Assembly: GCF_030532965.1 (NCBI RefSeq)
Contig: NZ_JAUNKC010000015.1
Location: 1 to 64,000, forward strand
Origin: Corynebacterium sp.
GTDB taxonomy: Bacteria; Actinomycetota; Actinomycetes; Mycobacteriales; Mycobacteriaceae
Direction of reading: 5' to 3'
DNA: 64,000 nt
The notes below the pieces were generated by a model. The model saw only the letters and a list, made by a program, of their open reading frames with translations, had not been told where the DNA came from and made no database searches. A program made the position numbers and the translations under genes. Positions within the stretch are counted from its first letter, which is position 1, and each line of letters begins with the position of its first letter. Shown here piece after piece: positions 38,922 to 49,600 of this stretch.

Positions 38922-38963
38922 AAAAACCGGCGCGTGTGAGGTTTAGCCTCCGCGCCGGTTTTT
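38922..38963. terminator. bidirectional terminator between ahpD and katA
   Basis: aaaaaccggcgcg (38922-38934) and cgcgccggttttt (38951-38963) are perfectly complementary around a 16-base loop, with A and T tracts on each side. It serves the two convergent genes. Confidence 0.92.
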
Positions 38964-39014
38964 GCTTGTCGACGTCACCACGGTGCGACCGGGACGGCGT
39001 CGACAAGCGAAATA

Positions 39015-40553
39015 CTACTTCTTAAGTGCGAACAGCTCCTTGACCCGAGCACCCAGCTGTGGGTCAACCTGCTCCCAGTACCAGTAGCAACGCTCTTCGG
39101 TCTCTGGGGAAACACCGACCATCGCATTGGTAATGTTGTCAGCCAGCCGCTCCTTCTCGCCGTCATCCATAACCTCGCGGTACAGGATCCCAGCCTGGAC
39201 GAAATCGCCATCCTCGGAGTGCTGCACATAGGCAGCACGCACCAGGTCGGTGCCATGTGGATCTGGGTTAACGAACAACTCGGCAGCCTGGCCGTAGCTC
39301 ACGCCGGAGGAGGAAGAAACCCCATCGTCCAAGAAACCTGCACCCTTGTCAAAGCGGTTCGGGGTGTACACCGGCGCGCTCGCAGGGTTGAACTGGTACT
39401 CCATTGGACCCTGGTGAGCGTAGGTATTAACCGGGAATACCGGCTGGTTCACTGGCAGCTGACGGTAGTTCGGGCCGATCCGGTACCGGTGTGCGTCCGC
39501 ATAAGCGAAGGCACGAGCCATGAGCATGCGGTCTGGGGACAGACCAACGCCTGGCACCAAGTTCGCTGGGTCCAGCGCCATCTGCTCGATCTGAGCGAAG
39601 AAGTTCTGTGGGTTCTTGTTCAGGACGAAGTAGCCGACGTCTACCAGTGGGTAATCCTTCTGCGACCAGGTCTTGGTCAGGTCAAATGGGTTGTAGCGGT
39701 AAGTTTCTGCCTCTTCAAACGGCATGATCTGGACCTTGACGTCCCAGATTGGGTAGTCGCCGTTTTCGATGGCGTTAAAGAGATCCTCGCGCTGGTAATC
39801 GGCGTTCTTGCCTGCCATTTCTTGTGCCTCAGCGTCGGTGAAGCAATCCCAACCCTGGCGGCTCTTGAAGTGGTACTTGATCCACACTGGGGTACCTTCT
39901 TCATTGATCCACTGGAAGGTGTGCGAACCGAAACCATCCTGGTGGCGGGAGGTCTTCGGGGTACCACGGTCACCCATCAAGTAGGTCACCTGGTGAGAGG
40001 ACTCAGGGGTGCGGGTCCAGAAATCCCACTGCGCGTCCGCATTGCGCAGACCGGTCTGCCCCATACGCTTCTGGGAGTGGATGAAGTCCGGGAACTTCAT
40101 GCCGTCACGCAGGAAGAAGGTGGGGGTGTTATTACCGACGATGTCGTAGTTACCCTCTTCGGTGTAGAAACGCACAGCGAAGCCGTGTACGTCGCGCCAG
40201 GTATCAGGGGAACCCTGCTCGCCAGCCACGGTGGAGAACCGAACAGCCATGGGGGTTACGGTACCCGGCTGGAACAGCTTTGCCTTGGTGTAGGCGGAAA
40301 CGTCGTTAGTAATGTGCAATTCGCCGAATGCGCCGTGGCCCTTTGCGTGTGGGTTACGCTCCGGGACGCGCTCGCGGTTGAAGTGAGCCAGTTTTTCAAT
40401 CAGGTGAATGTCGTTAAGAACATTGGCGCCCTGTGGGCCAGCCGTGATGGAAATGTTTTCGCTTGGAACTGGACGGCCACCGTGTTGAGTGGTGGTGCCG
40501 GTCAATTCTGGACGCATGCCATTCGAAACAATGTCATTGGTATCCATATACAA
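39015..40553 (-). CDS. katA: heme catalase (monofunctional)
   Basis: 512 residues, small-subunit clade 3 type. RVPERNPHAKGHGAFG carries the distal His69, NNTPTFFLRDGMKFPDFIHSQKR the distal Asn, and RAFAYADAHRYRIGPNY the proximal Tyr that ligates heme. It breaks down hydrogen peroxide in the cytoplasm. Start at 40553 or two codons later. It is convergent with ahpC-ahpD, so three peroxide enzymes lie within 3 kb. Confidence 0.95.
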   Translation of the reverse strand: MYMDTNDIVSNGMRPELTGTTTQHGGRPVPSENISITAGPQGANVLNDIHLIEKLAHFNRERVPERNPHAKGHGAFGELHITNDVSAYTKAKLFQPGTVTPMAVRFSTVAGEQGSPDTWRDVHGFAVRFYTEEGNYDIVGNNTPTFFLRDGMKFPDFIHSQKRMGQTGLRNADAQWDFWTRTPESSHQVTYLMGDRGTPKTSRHQDGFGSHTFQWINEEGTPVWIKYHFKSRQGWDCFTDAEAQEMAGKNADYQREDLFNAIENGDYPIWDVKVQIMPFEEAETYRYNPFDLTKTWSQKDYPLVDVGYFVLNKNPQNFFAQIEQMALDPANLVPGVGLSPDRMLMARAFAYADAHRYRIGPNYRQLPVNQPVFPVNTYAHQGPMEYQFNPASAPVYTPNRFDKGAGFLDDGVSSSSGVSYGQAAELFVNPDPHGTDLVRAAYVQHSEDGDFVQAGILYREVMDDGEKERLADNITNAMVGVSPETEERCYWYWEQVDPQLGARVKELFALKK

Positions 40554-41020
40554 ACCTTTCTTAAACCTATAACAGATATAGATTATTAACCTATGGGTGA
40601 GTGATTGATTAATAGCTTAATGCTGAATGCGACCGGATCCAAGGGTAAACAAGCCAATTTGCCAAAGATCAACCTTTATTACTATGCCGACGCATTGACG
40701 CCCGTCTAAGCTTTATCGCCCGAGGCCAAAAATAGAGAACCTAGCTGCGCAAACAAACTGATTAGCCCAACCTTTTAAAGTCATAAAACGCTCACATTAA
40801 TAACGAAAATCACCCCCGATACCACCCCTGCAGTAGCCACCAGCCGATAACTGCTGGCCACCCAAACCCCTTTTTCAGAGCAGGCGCAACCACGACACCA
40901 TCAGAAATGTGCCCAGGTTACCGTCAGCATTCCAACCAGTAATCCCCCAATGAAACCTATAACCAAACCCTAACATTCGGCCCCATACCGAATTTGCGCC
41001 GACGGTTACGCATGCATAAA
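40554..41020. other. spacer upstream of katA, no gene
   Basis: AT-rich near 40554-40630, where the katA promoter must lie, and otherwise featureless. No coding frame with a start site was found on either strand. Confidence 0.4.
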
Positions 41021-41052
41021 AGCCGGTGTCCCCTCCGTGGGAGACACCGGCT
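41021..41052 (-). terminator. terminator of the surface protein gene
   Basis: agccggtgtc (41021-41030) pairs perfectly with gacaccggct (41043-41052). On the minus strand the stem is followed by TTTTATG, so it ends the transcript of the large surface gene. Confidence 0.85.
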
Positions 41053-41095
41053 AATCAGCTGCGATAATTGCTATCGCATAAACTGTTTCCAGCAA

Positions 41096-44000
41096 CTAGC
41101 TCTTGCGGCCACGACGCACAAGGAACGCCCCAAGTGCTGCCAGCAAAGCTGCAATGGCTACAAGTCCAAGAACAGATGCACCAGTCTTAGCCAGCGACTT
41201 AGCCTGCGAATCCTTTTGTACGCCCTTCGCGGCAGGAGCATCCTTTGCGATACCCTTCTGCGGTGCCTCGCCAAGCGGCTTAGCAGGCGTGGATGTAGCT
41301 GGTGCCTGCGGCTCCTGGCCCAATGGTGCTACCGGTCCCGGAACAAGACTTGCAAGCCCGCCACCAAGCAATGGAACCACACCAATCAGCAACCACCACC
41401 ATTGTGGATTCGCCGTATTGGTCAGGGTCACTATCTGGCCATCAGCGGTAGCTGCACCAATAGTCAGCTCAGCTGTCCCGTCGCCCTTATCAACAACGCC
41501 CACACCACTGAATACTGGGGTATTCCAGGTTGCGGAAGCGCCATCAGCAGGTTTGATTTCAGACAAGGTAACAACCGTACCAACCGGAAGTGTTGGGAAA
41601 TCCTCAACAACTTGTCCAGCGCGCACAGCTACATCACGCTTCTCAGGCGTACCATTAACGGTCCACGAAGCAGACGCCTTGAACTCAGGATCACCAACGA
41701 AGTACGCGCCTAGGCCATTGACAATCTTTTGCAACTTGAACCGACCCAGTGGCGTCGCGTTATTCGTTAACGTGACAACCTGCCCACCAACAATACCGGC
41801 CTTGATAGTCAAGTTAGCGGTCCCGTTGCCGTTATCAACAACACCATCACCACTAAATACCGGGGTAGCCCAAGCAACAGCAGCACTATCAGCAGGCTTA
41901 GTCTCAGACAAGGTAACAACCGTACCAACCGGAAGTGTTGGGAAATCCTCAACAACTTGTCCAGCGCGCACAGCTACATCACGCTTCTCAGCCTTACCAT
42001 TAACGGTCCACGAAGCAGACGCCTTGAACTCAGGATTACCAATAGCTGCAGCATCAACACCAACAACAGCCTTCTCAAGCTTAAACTGGCCCAACTGTGT
42101 CGCATTATTCGTCAGCGTGACAACCTGCCCACCAACAATACCGGCCTTGATAGTCAAGTTAGCGGTCCCGTTGCCGTTATCAACAACACCATCACCACTA
42201 AATACCGGGGTAGCCCAAGCAACAGCAGCACTATCAGCAGGCTTAGTCTCAGACAAGGTAACAACCGTACCAACCGGAAGTGTTGGGAAATCCTCAACAA
42301 CTTGTCCAGCGCGCACAGCTACATCACGCTTCTCAGCCTTACCATTAACGGTCCACGAAGCAGACGCCTTGAACTCAGGATTACCAATAGCTGCAGCATC
42401 AACACCAACAACAGCCTTCTCAAGCTTAAACTGGCCGAGAATGATTTCCTTTTCGTACTTGTTCACTACGCGCTTTTCGTGATACTTAGGCGCATTGACG
42501 ATAGAGAACCCGGTCGCATAAGGCATTTCAGCGTTGATGAGTTTATAGCCAGGGATTTCTGGTAAATCCACCTCTTTATAGGTACAGCGAGTCCCAGCAT
42601 CAAAGAACTGAGGAATCATAGTAGCTTTGCCGTTGGCCTTCAGCTTCACGCGGCCTGTTTCGGTGCCACAGGTGTATTCAAACGTAAAATCTTTGTCCTG
42701 GTACAGCTCTTGAGGCACACCTTCAACCACTTTGCTCAGGAAGAACGTATTTTGATACTTGTTGGTTACAGTAGCAACGTTCTTTTCGCCAGCCTTAATA
42801 ACTGCCCCGGAGTATGTAGCAGAAGCTTCAAATTGTTTCGTTTGATTTGCGTGTGGCCCCTTGATCTTAGCTTTGCTGAGATCTTCGTCCTTGACCATAC
42901 AATTGGTGCCCGCTGGGAATTCACCCACAACCTTTTCAGCCTTAGCCGTGACGGTGATGTCATAGTCGGTGTTGGCCTTGTATGCGGAAGCGCCATTTAC
43001 AGGCTTGCTGTCCTGATCGCAGGTGAACTTCAAGAAGTATTCTTTTGCAGTCAAATCTGCGCCAGTACTATCCTTCGGCTCCAGGTCCTTTTGAACCTTC
43101 TTCACCACGAACTCACCGTACTTCACCGAAGGCTGGAAGCTATTGGTCAAACCGAGAACCAGCACTTCGCCACGTACCGGAGTTTTGATGGTTGCTTTGT
43201 TACCTGCAACCGTGATTCCATTAGCCTGCGCTTTTAGCTCGGTCGAGCCAGGAATACTGAATTTACCGGGATTCCATTTAAATGTGCTGCCAGTGACGTT
43301 TGGCTCAACAATAACAACCTCTTCACCCGGGTCTGCCATAAACTTGCACGGGTTCTCTACTGAAACCTGGCAGGTTTCAGCTTTGCCACCGATGGTAATA
43401 TTTAGCGGAAATTCGGTAACATCTGGCTTCTCACCTGAAGGTGCCTCGATGTCTTTCTTAATCACGATGGTTGCGCGATTTGGATCACCAGAGGAAGTGC
43501 CCCAGAAACGTGCGTATAGCGCTACATCCTTCACAATTCTGCTGGCTTGTCCCTTAACAGTCAGAGAATTCTTAGCCTTAGGGTTTGCGGCATAGCCTTT
43601 GTCCACGCCGATTGATGCAGAAGGAATCCAAGTGTAGTAGGTGATCCGATATGCTGCATTCGGCTTCACATTGGCAATCTTAATTTTCAGATCGCTATTC
43701 TTCTTCCAATTGTTCTTGCCAAAGTAACCGTCAACAGTAATTTCTTCTGGTTCACCGTTCCGGGTCCTGACCTCACCAGTTTCGTCATTGGCCTGGGCAA
43801 TACGTGTTGCACATGGAATATTCTTCAACTCCAGTTCACCACCAATGCGGCATTTAGGCGATTCCTGAACTTCCCATGACCCATCAGCCACGGTAGCGCC
43901 TTCACGGCGGCTAATTTCCAAGTTTCCACCTACTCCCGCTGCCGCGAAGTAGTGGCCTACAGTGATTTCCTTTTTCGTATCGGAATCAGTCAACGTGACA

Positions 44001-44770
44001 TCGCTGAGATGATCTTCAATCTCAATCACGCCGTTTTGAGCAATCTCATTTACCTTCTCCGCCGGAATTAAAACAGACCAGAAAATTTGTTGATAGCTTG
44101 TCCCATCTTGATCAGGGAAAACCACATCCTTGGAGAAGTATCCACCCTTACGAATGTCGCCAGTTATGGCACTGTCTCCCCTTAATTCGGGCTTATCGAT
44201 ACGACCGTTCCTCTCGCCGGTCAATAGGTAATAAACATCGTAGGTCTTCGGACCCCAAACCACCGGTTCGGTCCGTTCGCTTGCGACAGCCTTCAGCTGA
44301 ACTATGGCCTCGCCATGAATGTTGTTGTTTTTATTTCCATCAACTGCATCGGTAAACGTACACACGATCAAAGCTTCAGCAGCCTTTACATTGCAGGTAG
44401 TGTATTCACCGGCCTCTACGTTTGGCTTGTCTGTCGCACCCCGCAACCAACTTGGCAGGTTGATGACCATTTGATCGCCAGGCCGAGGGCGGGGGTTGTC
44501 CCCTACCGCCCACACGAACTTAGCGGTGAACTCGTTACCGTGAACAAATGGCTGATCGTCATCTGCTGAATCAGTGATATCTACGCCGTCACGAGTAATT
44601 GTCAGGTTTGTACCATATTTGGACGCAAAGTCCTCCGGCACAAAAGATGTTTGTGCGTTCGCAGTACCGGTTGGCATGACGACGATAAACGACGATACCA
44701 ACGCAAAAACCATCACCATAACGAAGGCGCGGACGTTATTGCGCGCGTTCGTGAATGACAGTTGCCCCAT
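41096..44770 (-). CDS. LAKTG-anchored surface adhesin with DUF5979-like repeats (surface protein 1)
   Basis: 1224 residues with AGGAGGTGG before the ATG. A signal peptide (1-40, ANA/QT) leads into an adhesin-like N-terminal domain (about 45-430), then six repeat domains of about 100 residues, each opening with a G-x-F-x-(V/L)-x-K motif. Two of the last three are identical at DNA level. The C-terminus has a hydrophobic segment (WWWLLIGVVPLLGGGLASLV), a Pro/Ala/Lys linker with KGIAKDAP, then LAKTGASV, a membrane helix and RRGRKS, a sortase signal. It should be fixed to the cell wall and bind a host or surface ligand (inference). No sortase gene is in the window. Confidence 0.85.
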   Translation of the reverse strand: MGQLSFTNARNNVRAFVMVMVFALVSSFIVVMPTGTANAQTSFVPEDFASKYGTNLTITRDGVDITDSADDDQPFVHGNEFTAKFVWAVGDNPRPRPGDQMVINLPSWLRGATDKPNVEAGEYTTCNVKAAEALIVCTFTDAVDGNKNNNIHGEAIVQLKAVASERTEPVVWGPKTYDVYYLLTGERNGRIDKPELRGDSAITGDIRKGGYFSKDVVFPDQDGTSYQQIFWSVLIPAEKVNEIAQNGVIEIEDHLSDVTLTDSDTKKEITVGHYFAAAGVGGNLEISRREGATVADGSWEVQESPKCRIGGELELKNIPCATRIAQANDETGEVRTRNGEPEEITVDGYFGKNNWKKNSDLKIKIANVKPNAAYRITYYTWIPSASIGVDKGYAANPKAKNSLTVKGQASRIVKDVALYARFWGTSSGDPNRATIVIKKDIEAPSGEKPDVTEFPLNITIGGKAETCQVSVENPCKFMADPGEEVVIVEPNVTGSTFKWNPGKFSIPGSTELKAQANGITVAGNKATIKTPVRGEVLVLGLTNSFQPSVKYGEFVVKKVQKDLEPKDSTGADLTAKEYFLKFTCDQDSKPVNGASAYKANTDYDITVTAKAEKVVGEFPAGTNCMVKDEDLSKAKIKGPHANQTKQFEASATYSGAVIKAGEKNVATVTNKYQNTFFLSKVVEGVPQELYQDKDFTFEYTCGTETGRVKLKANGKATMIPQFFDAGTRCTYKEVDLPEIPGYKLINAEMPYATGFSIVNAPKYHEKRVVNKYEKEIILGQFKLEKAVVGVDAAAIGNPEFKASASWTVNGKAEKRDVAVRAGQVVEDFPTLPVGTVVTLSETKPADSAAVAWATPVFSGDGVVDNGNGTANLTIKAGIVGGQVVTLTNNATQLGQFKLEKAVVGVDAAAIGNPEFKASASWTVNGKAEKRDVAVRAGQVVEDFPTLPVGTVVTLSETKPADSAAVAWATPVFSGDGVVDNGNGTANLTIKAGIVGGQVVTLTNNATPLGRFKLQKIVNGLGAYFVGDPEFKASASWTVNGTPEKRDVAVRAGQVVEDFPTLPVGTVVTLSEIKPADGASATWNTPVFSGVGVVDKGDGTAELTIGAATADGQIVTLTNTANPQWWWLLIGVVPLLGGGLASLVPGPVAPLGQEPQAPATSTPAKPLGEAPQKGIAKDAPAAKGVQKDSQAKSLAKTGASVLGLVAIAALLAALGAFLVRRGRKS
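41772..42437 (-). repeat. 345-bp tandem duplication inside surface protein 1
   Basis: Bases 41772-42092 recur without a visible mismatch at 42117-42437, a period of 345 bp or 115 codons. They encode two identical repeat domains starting with GQFKLEKAVVGVDAAAIG. The identity at silent positions points to recent duplication or gene conversion. A third, diverged copy lies at about 41425-41745. Confidence 0.9.
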
Positions 44771-45393
44771 TGGTAGCCACCTCCTCTTGAATCTTTATTA
44801 AGCGTTTCTCATAACTGTCCACATTGTTAATAATGTGGATTGAACAGTCCGCCCGCTTGGGCATAGCGCTGCCAAGTGAGGGCTGTTTTGCAATAACCTT
44901 ATGCGTGAACCTATAGAAAAACAGCAACCTACCCCCGGCATTTTCATAGCCTTTTAAGCATAATTCTTAGTTTTTACTTACTTTTTGGCAAATAAGATCA
45001 CACTAATATCACAGATATTGCCAAAACCCGATTATGGCTAAAGTGCTACGGATACCCCATCCGGCAAAGATTAAATTTTCATAAGCAGAAAATGAGCAAA
45101 ATTAATCTGTGATCTGCAGCATTCTACCTTTGTTTCCCCCAAATTTTACCCCCTATCAATAGGGGTGCATTTAATACCCGCTCTAACATCGATAAATCTC
45201 GAAATAGGCTTTTTTACACATGCTATGAATCTAATACGTGAGTATTAGATTCATTAAAACAAAATTATGAAAGCTTGCTGGTTTGCCCGGTTTGAAACGA
45301 TTTCTTGTCCCAATCCGGCAAAATTCCGCCATCAGCAGGATGGATAGGGAGATATGTTGCACATAATTTTGCATATGCGTACACCAATGGAAA
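44771..45393. other. 620-bp AT-rich spacer between surface protein 1 and asd
   Basis: No gene-like frame. It carries the surface-gene promoter region and a perfect 13-bp palindromic pair (45225-45254). The AT content is high compared with the neighbouring genes. Confidence 0.45.
45225..45254. promoter_or_regulatory. 13-bp perfect palindrome, possible operator
   Basis: ATGAATCTAATAC and its reverse complement flank GTGA. There is no T-run to make it a terminator. The half-site ATGAATCTAAT also occurs at 46584-46594, in the region upstream of asd, which hints at a shared binding site. Confidence 0.35.
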
Positions 45394-45436
45394 ACTCCCC
45401 GGCAGTCAAAGGCATATGCCACTTCCACCGGGGAGT
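45394..45436 (-). terminator. asd terminator
   Basis: actccccgg (45394-45402) and ccggggagt (45428-45436) pair; on the minus strand the stem is followed by TTTTCC. It lies just after the asd stop codon. Confidence 0.75.
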
Positions 45437-45445
45437 CAGGCAGGC

Positions 45446-46489
<1,044 letters not shown>

Positions 46490-46617
46490 TTAGGGTTCGC
46501 CCTCAATCTACTTTGTGTGGGTTAGTCGTGTCTTTTAGATAGTACTCCCCCTTGTTGTGCCGCCACAATGCCGCAATGCTTCAATGAATCTAATGCAGCG
46601 CAGCTTCCGGCATGCAA

Positions 46618-46665
46618 AAGCGGCACGAGAACAACCTTATGAAAGTGGTTGTTTTCGTGCCGCTT
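46618..46665 (-). terminator. terminator of surface protein 2
   Basis: 19-base arms at 46618-46636 and 46647-46665 pair with a single G-U mismatch around a ten-base loop. It separates the surface gene from asd and would prevent read-through in that direction. Confidence 0.8.
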
Positions 46666-46697
46666 AGTTGTTGGCAGCTACACGCTAGTTACAGTGA

Positions 46698-49600
46698 TTA
46701 GCTTTCGCTAGTGCCGCCCATATTGCGTCCGCGTCGGATGAAGAAGACACCGAGTGCGATGATGAGCAATGCCGCTGCTAGCACGCCGAGGACTGAAGCG
46801 CCGGTGCGTGCCAGTGAGCCGGTAGCACCTGGCTGGCCGTTGGCTGGGGCGTTCGCCTTTCCGGCGTTCTCGCCCTTAGGCGCTGCGGCCTGTGGCGCTG
46901 CAGTTGCGTCCTTGGCGATGCCCTTCTTGCCTGCTCCTTGAGCACCATCGCCAAGAGGATCGTCACCCTTCTTTTCCGCAGCTGGGGCTGGCGGTGCAGT
47001 TGGGTGGCCCTTCTTTGCTAGGTGGGCAATCGCGGCGACGCCACCAATGACCGCTGGGATAAGCACCAAGCCAGCAATCCAATACGGCTTCTGCGTATAG
47101 GTATTGGTGAAGGTGACTGTCACAGCCTCATCGCGTTTCGCCAGTTTAACGGTCTTCGCGGGTTCCATGCTGAGGAAGTAGTGCTGTTCAGCGGCCTTCT
47201 CCTCGTCCTCGGTAAAGGTACAGGAGGTTCCGGTTGGAACCGCGTCCCGAGCTACCACCGGTTTGCCGTCGCCAAGCACCTTGATTTCGGTTTCGGTGGC
47301 ACCGGTGTCGGTGCAGGTGTAGCGGAAGGTGAATTCCTTCTTGGCAAAATCCTCATTGCCGGTAACGATCTTCGCGATCGACAGCGGCGCGGTGTCGCGG
47401 CTAATCGAGTTTTCGATCTCAACCTTTTGGGTTGCGGCCGTGATCTCGATGGTTTTCTCAGCGACCGGTGCGATCGTGTAACCAGTAATGGTGTTCTTTG
47501 CCAGGTCTTCGGTGATGGTACACGTCGAACCGTATGGCAGAGACTTCACCGCTTCTACTTCAGAGCCATCAGCCGGTGCGAAAATGCTTCCGGTGACCTT
47601 CGCCGGATCCAGTGGGCTGGTGCAGGAGTAATCCAGGGTGAAGCTGCGGTTAGCGTGTTCTGGCGCGGTTACTGTCTTTGCCAGTTTCAACGAACCAGTT
47701 TCCAGCGTGTAAGTATTGATCGCCTTTACTTCAGCTGGGTCGTTCGGCATACCGCTTACCGTTACCTGGGTTATCAATCCCGGCTGATCATTGACGGTGG
47801 TCCCGATTTTGACGTACTTCGCAGCAGTCGGGTCACTCTGGGTCACGGTGTAGGTACCGGCTGGCAGATCGGCAATGGTAGCAGTGCCACCAGCCTTGAC
47901 AGTCACGGTCCTGGTAATCGGGTCGCCGCCCTTATCAGGCGTGCCGGTGACGGTGTACTCCAGTTCCTTCGAACCAAGTGGTGCAGCGTTGCCGATGGCG
48001 GTATGGGAAATGTTCAGGCCACCAATCTTCTCCGCAAACGTATTTGTCACTGTGACATTTTTCACCTGATCGGCTTCGATGGTCACGGTGGCCGGGTTAA
48101 CAACCGATCCCACCGTGTAACCAGGCCGCTCAGCGTCGGCTGGGCGCTCGGCAATCTCGCAGGAGGTTCCACTCGGGAGCTTTTCGACGCTCACAGGTTG
48201 GCCGTTTGCTGGCACCCTGAGTTCTTTGATCTCACCCGGCGCGTTATCGCAGGTGTAGGTGACGAGGAACGAGGTGCCGTCGAAAAGCTGATCGTTGGTT
48301 ACCTTAGCAACCGTGAATCCGCCGGTCTTCCGAGTAACAGTATTCGTCACGTTGAAGGCATTGCCATCACCGGCGGCGATGGTAACTGGGTTATTAATGT
48401 TAGTGACGAAGGCGTATCCCTCTGGGGCACGTGTTGTTTCTTGGAGCGTACACTCCCACCCAACTGGGATCTCGACGGATTTCTGTGCGCCTGGCTGCCC
48501 ATTGCCAGTGACGGTCAGGTTGCCGGTAATGTCTTCCGGCTTCGCGCCGTCGGTCGGCAGCGTACAGGTGTAGGCAAAGCTGAAGTTGCTGTTGGTGAAC
48601 TTCGCAGCGTCGTCGCCCTCAACGTTCTTGGTTACGGTAAACGTTCCTACCTGCTTGGTGTAGGTGTTGCTGACGCCAACAATGTTTTCCACACCTGCGG
48701 TAATGGTCGTTGGCGTGTACTGCGGTGCACCCGCAACATAACCTGCCCGGATTAGGGTGTCGGTTAACAGGTTTTCCTCGTCGCTGATTTCACAAGTGGT
48801 GCCTTCTGGGAAACTGTAACCGGTTTCCACCAACACGCCGGAAGCCGGAAGTTCTGCTGGAACCTTAGTGCCTGCGACATAGGTGTCCGGGCCGGAAACG
48901 CTGTTTGCGTCACAGCTCCACTTCACCGGGAACTTGTGTGCGGTATCAAATACCTGTGGCCGTGCGCCGGTGAAGGTCTTTTGCAGCTTCAACCCAGCCG
49001 ACTTTCGAGTATAGGTATTGATGAAGGCTGCAATGGCAACCGGTTCGCCTTCATCAGCGATGGTGACCATGATGTTCTCATTGTTGACCACCGGCGCGTC
49101 GAATCCCGACAGTTGCGCTTCGGCAAGATTCTCAGTGATAGTGCACTGCGTGCCAATCGGGTATTCCTCGGCACTTTCTACCGCTTGACCATTGGCCGCG
49201 ACCCGCATTGTCTTCGGCGCACCGAAGTTCGGGCTGTCACAGGTGTAGCTGAACTCAAACTCACCTTTAGCCTGAAGTTGCTGCTCAAACACCTGACGAT
49301 GCGTATCCTGCCCCGAAGCTAACTGTGCTTGCTTCGTCACCGCAAACTTAGCGCTCTTTGAGGTGTAGGCATTAGTGAAGGTCAATTTGGATTCCGCTGC
49401 CGCGTCTGGCGCAGCCGGGTCTTCTACAACCACTGCGGTCTGCGCTTGCAATGGGGTGTGGGTGTAATTCTTCACGTTCGCTGAGTCAGCAACCTCTGTA
49501 ACTTCACACCGGTGACCAACAGGAATGCCAGTGACGGTTTTCGGCGTTCCATCAACGGGGACTGCGATGGTTCCGTTGGCGGCCTGTGCTTCGCCTTCCA

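Noticed and set aside
39219..40589. A 456-codon plus-strand frame
   Set aside because: It is antisense to the catalase gene, which has all the catalytic motifs.
41772..42437. Repeats considered as a CRISPR array
   Set aside because: The unit is 345 bp, coding and in frame, with no short repeats or unique spacers.
41103..42482. A 459-codon plus-strand frame
   Set aside because: It is the antisense shadow of surface protein 1, and its internal repeats simply reflect the 345-bp duplication.
47022..48755. A long open frame of 577 codons on the plus strand
   Set aside because: It lies antisense inside surface protein 2, lacks a ribosome site, and its composition mirrors the codon bias of the real gene.
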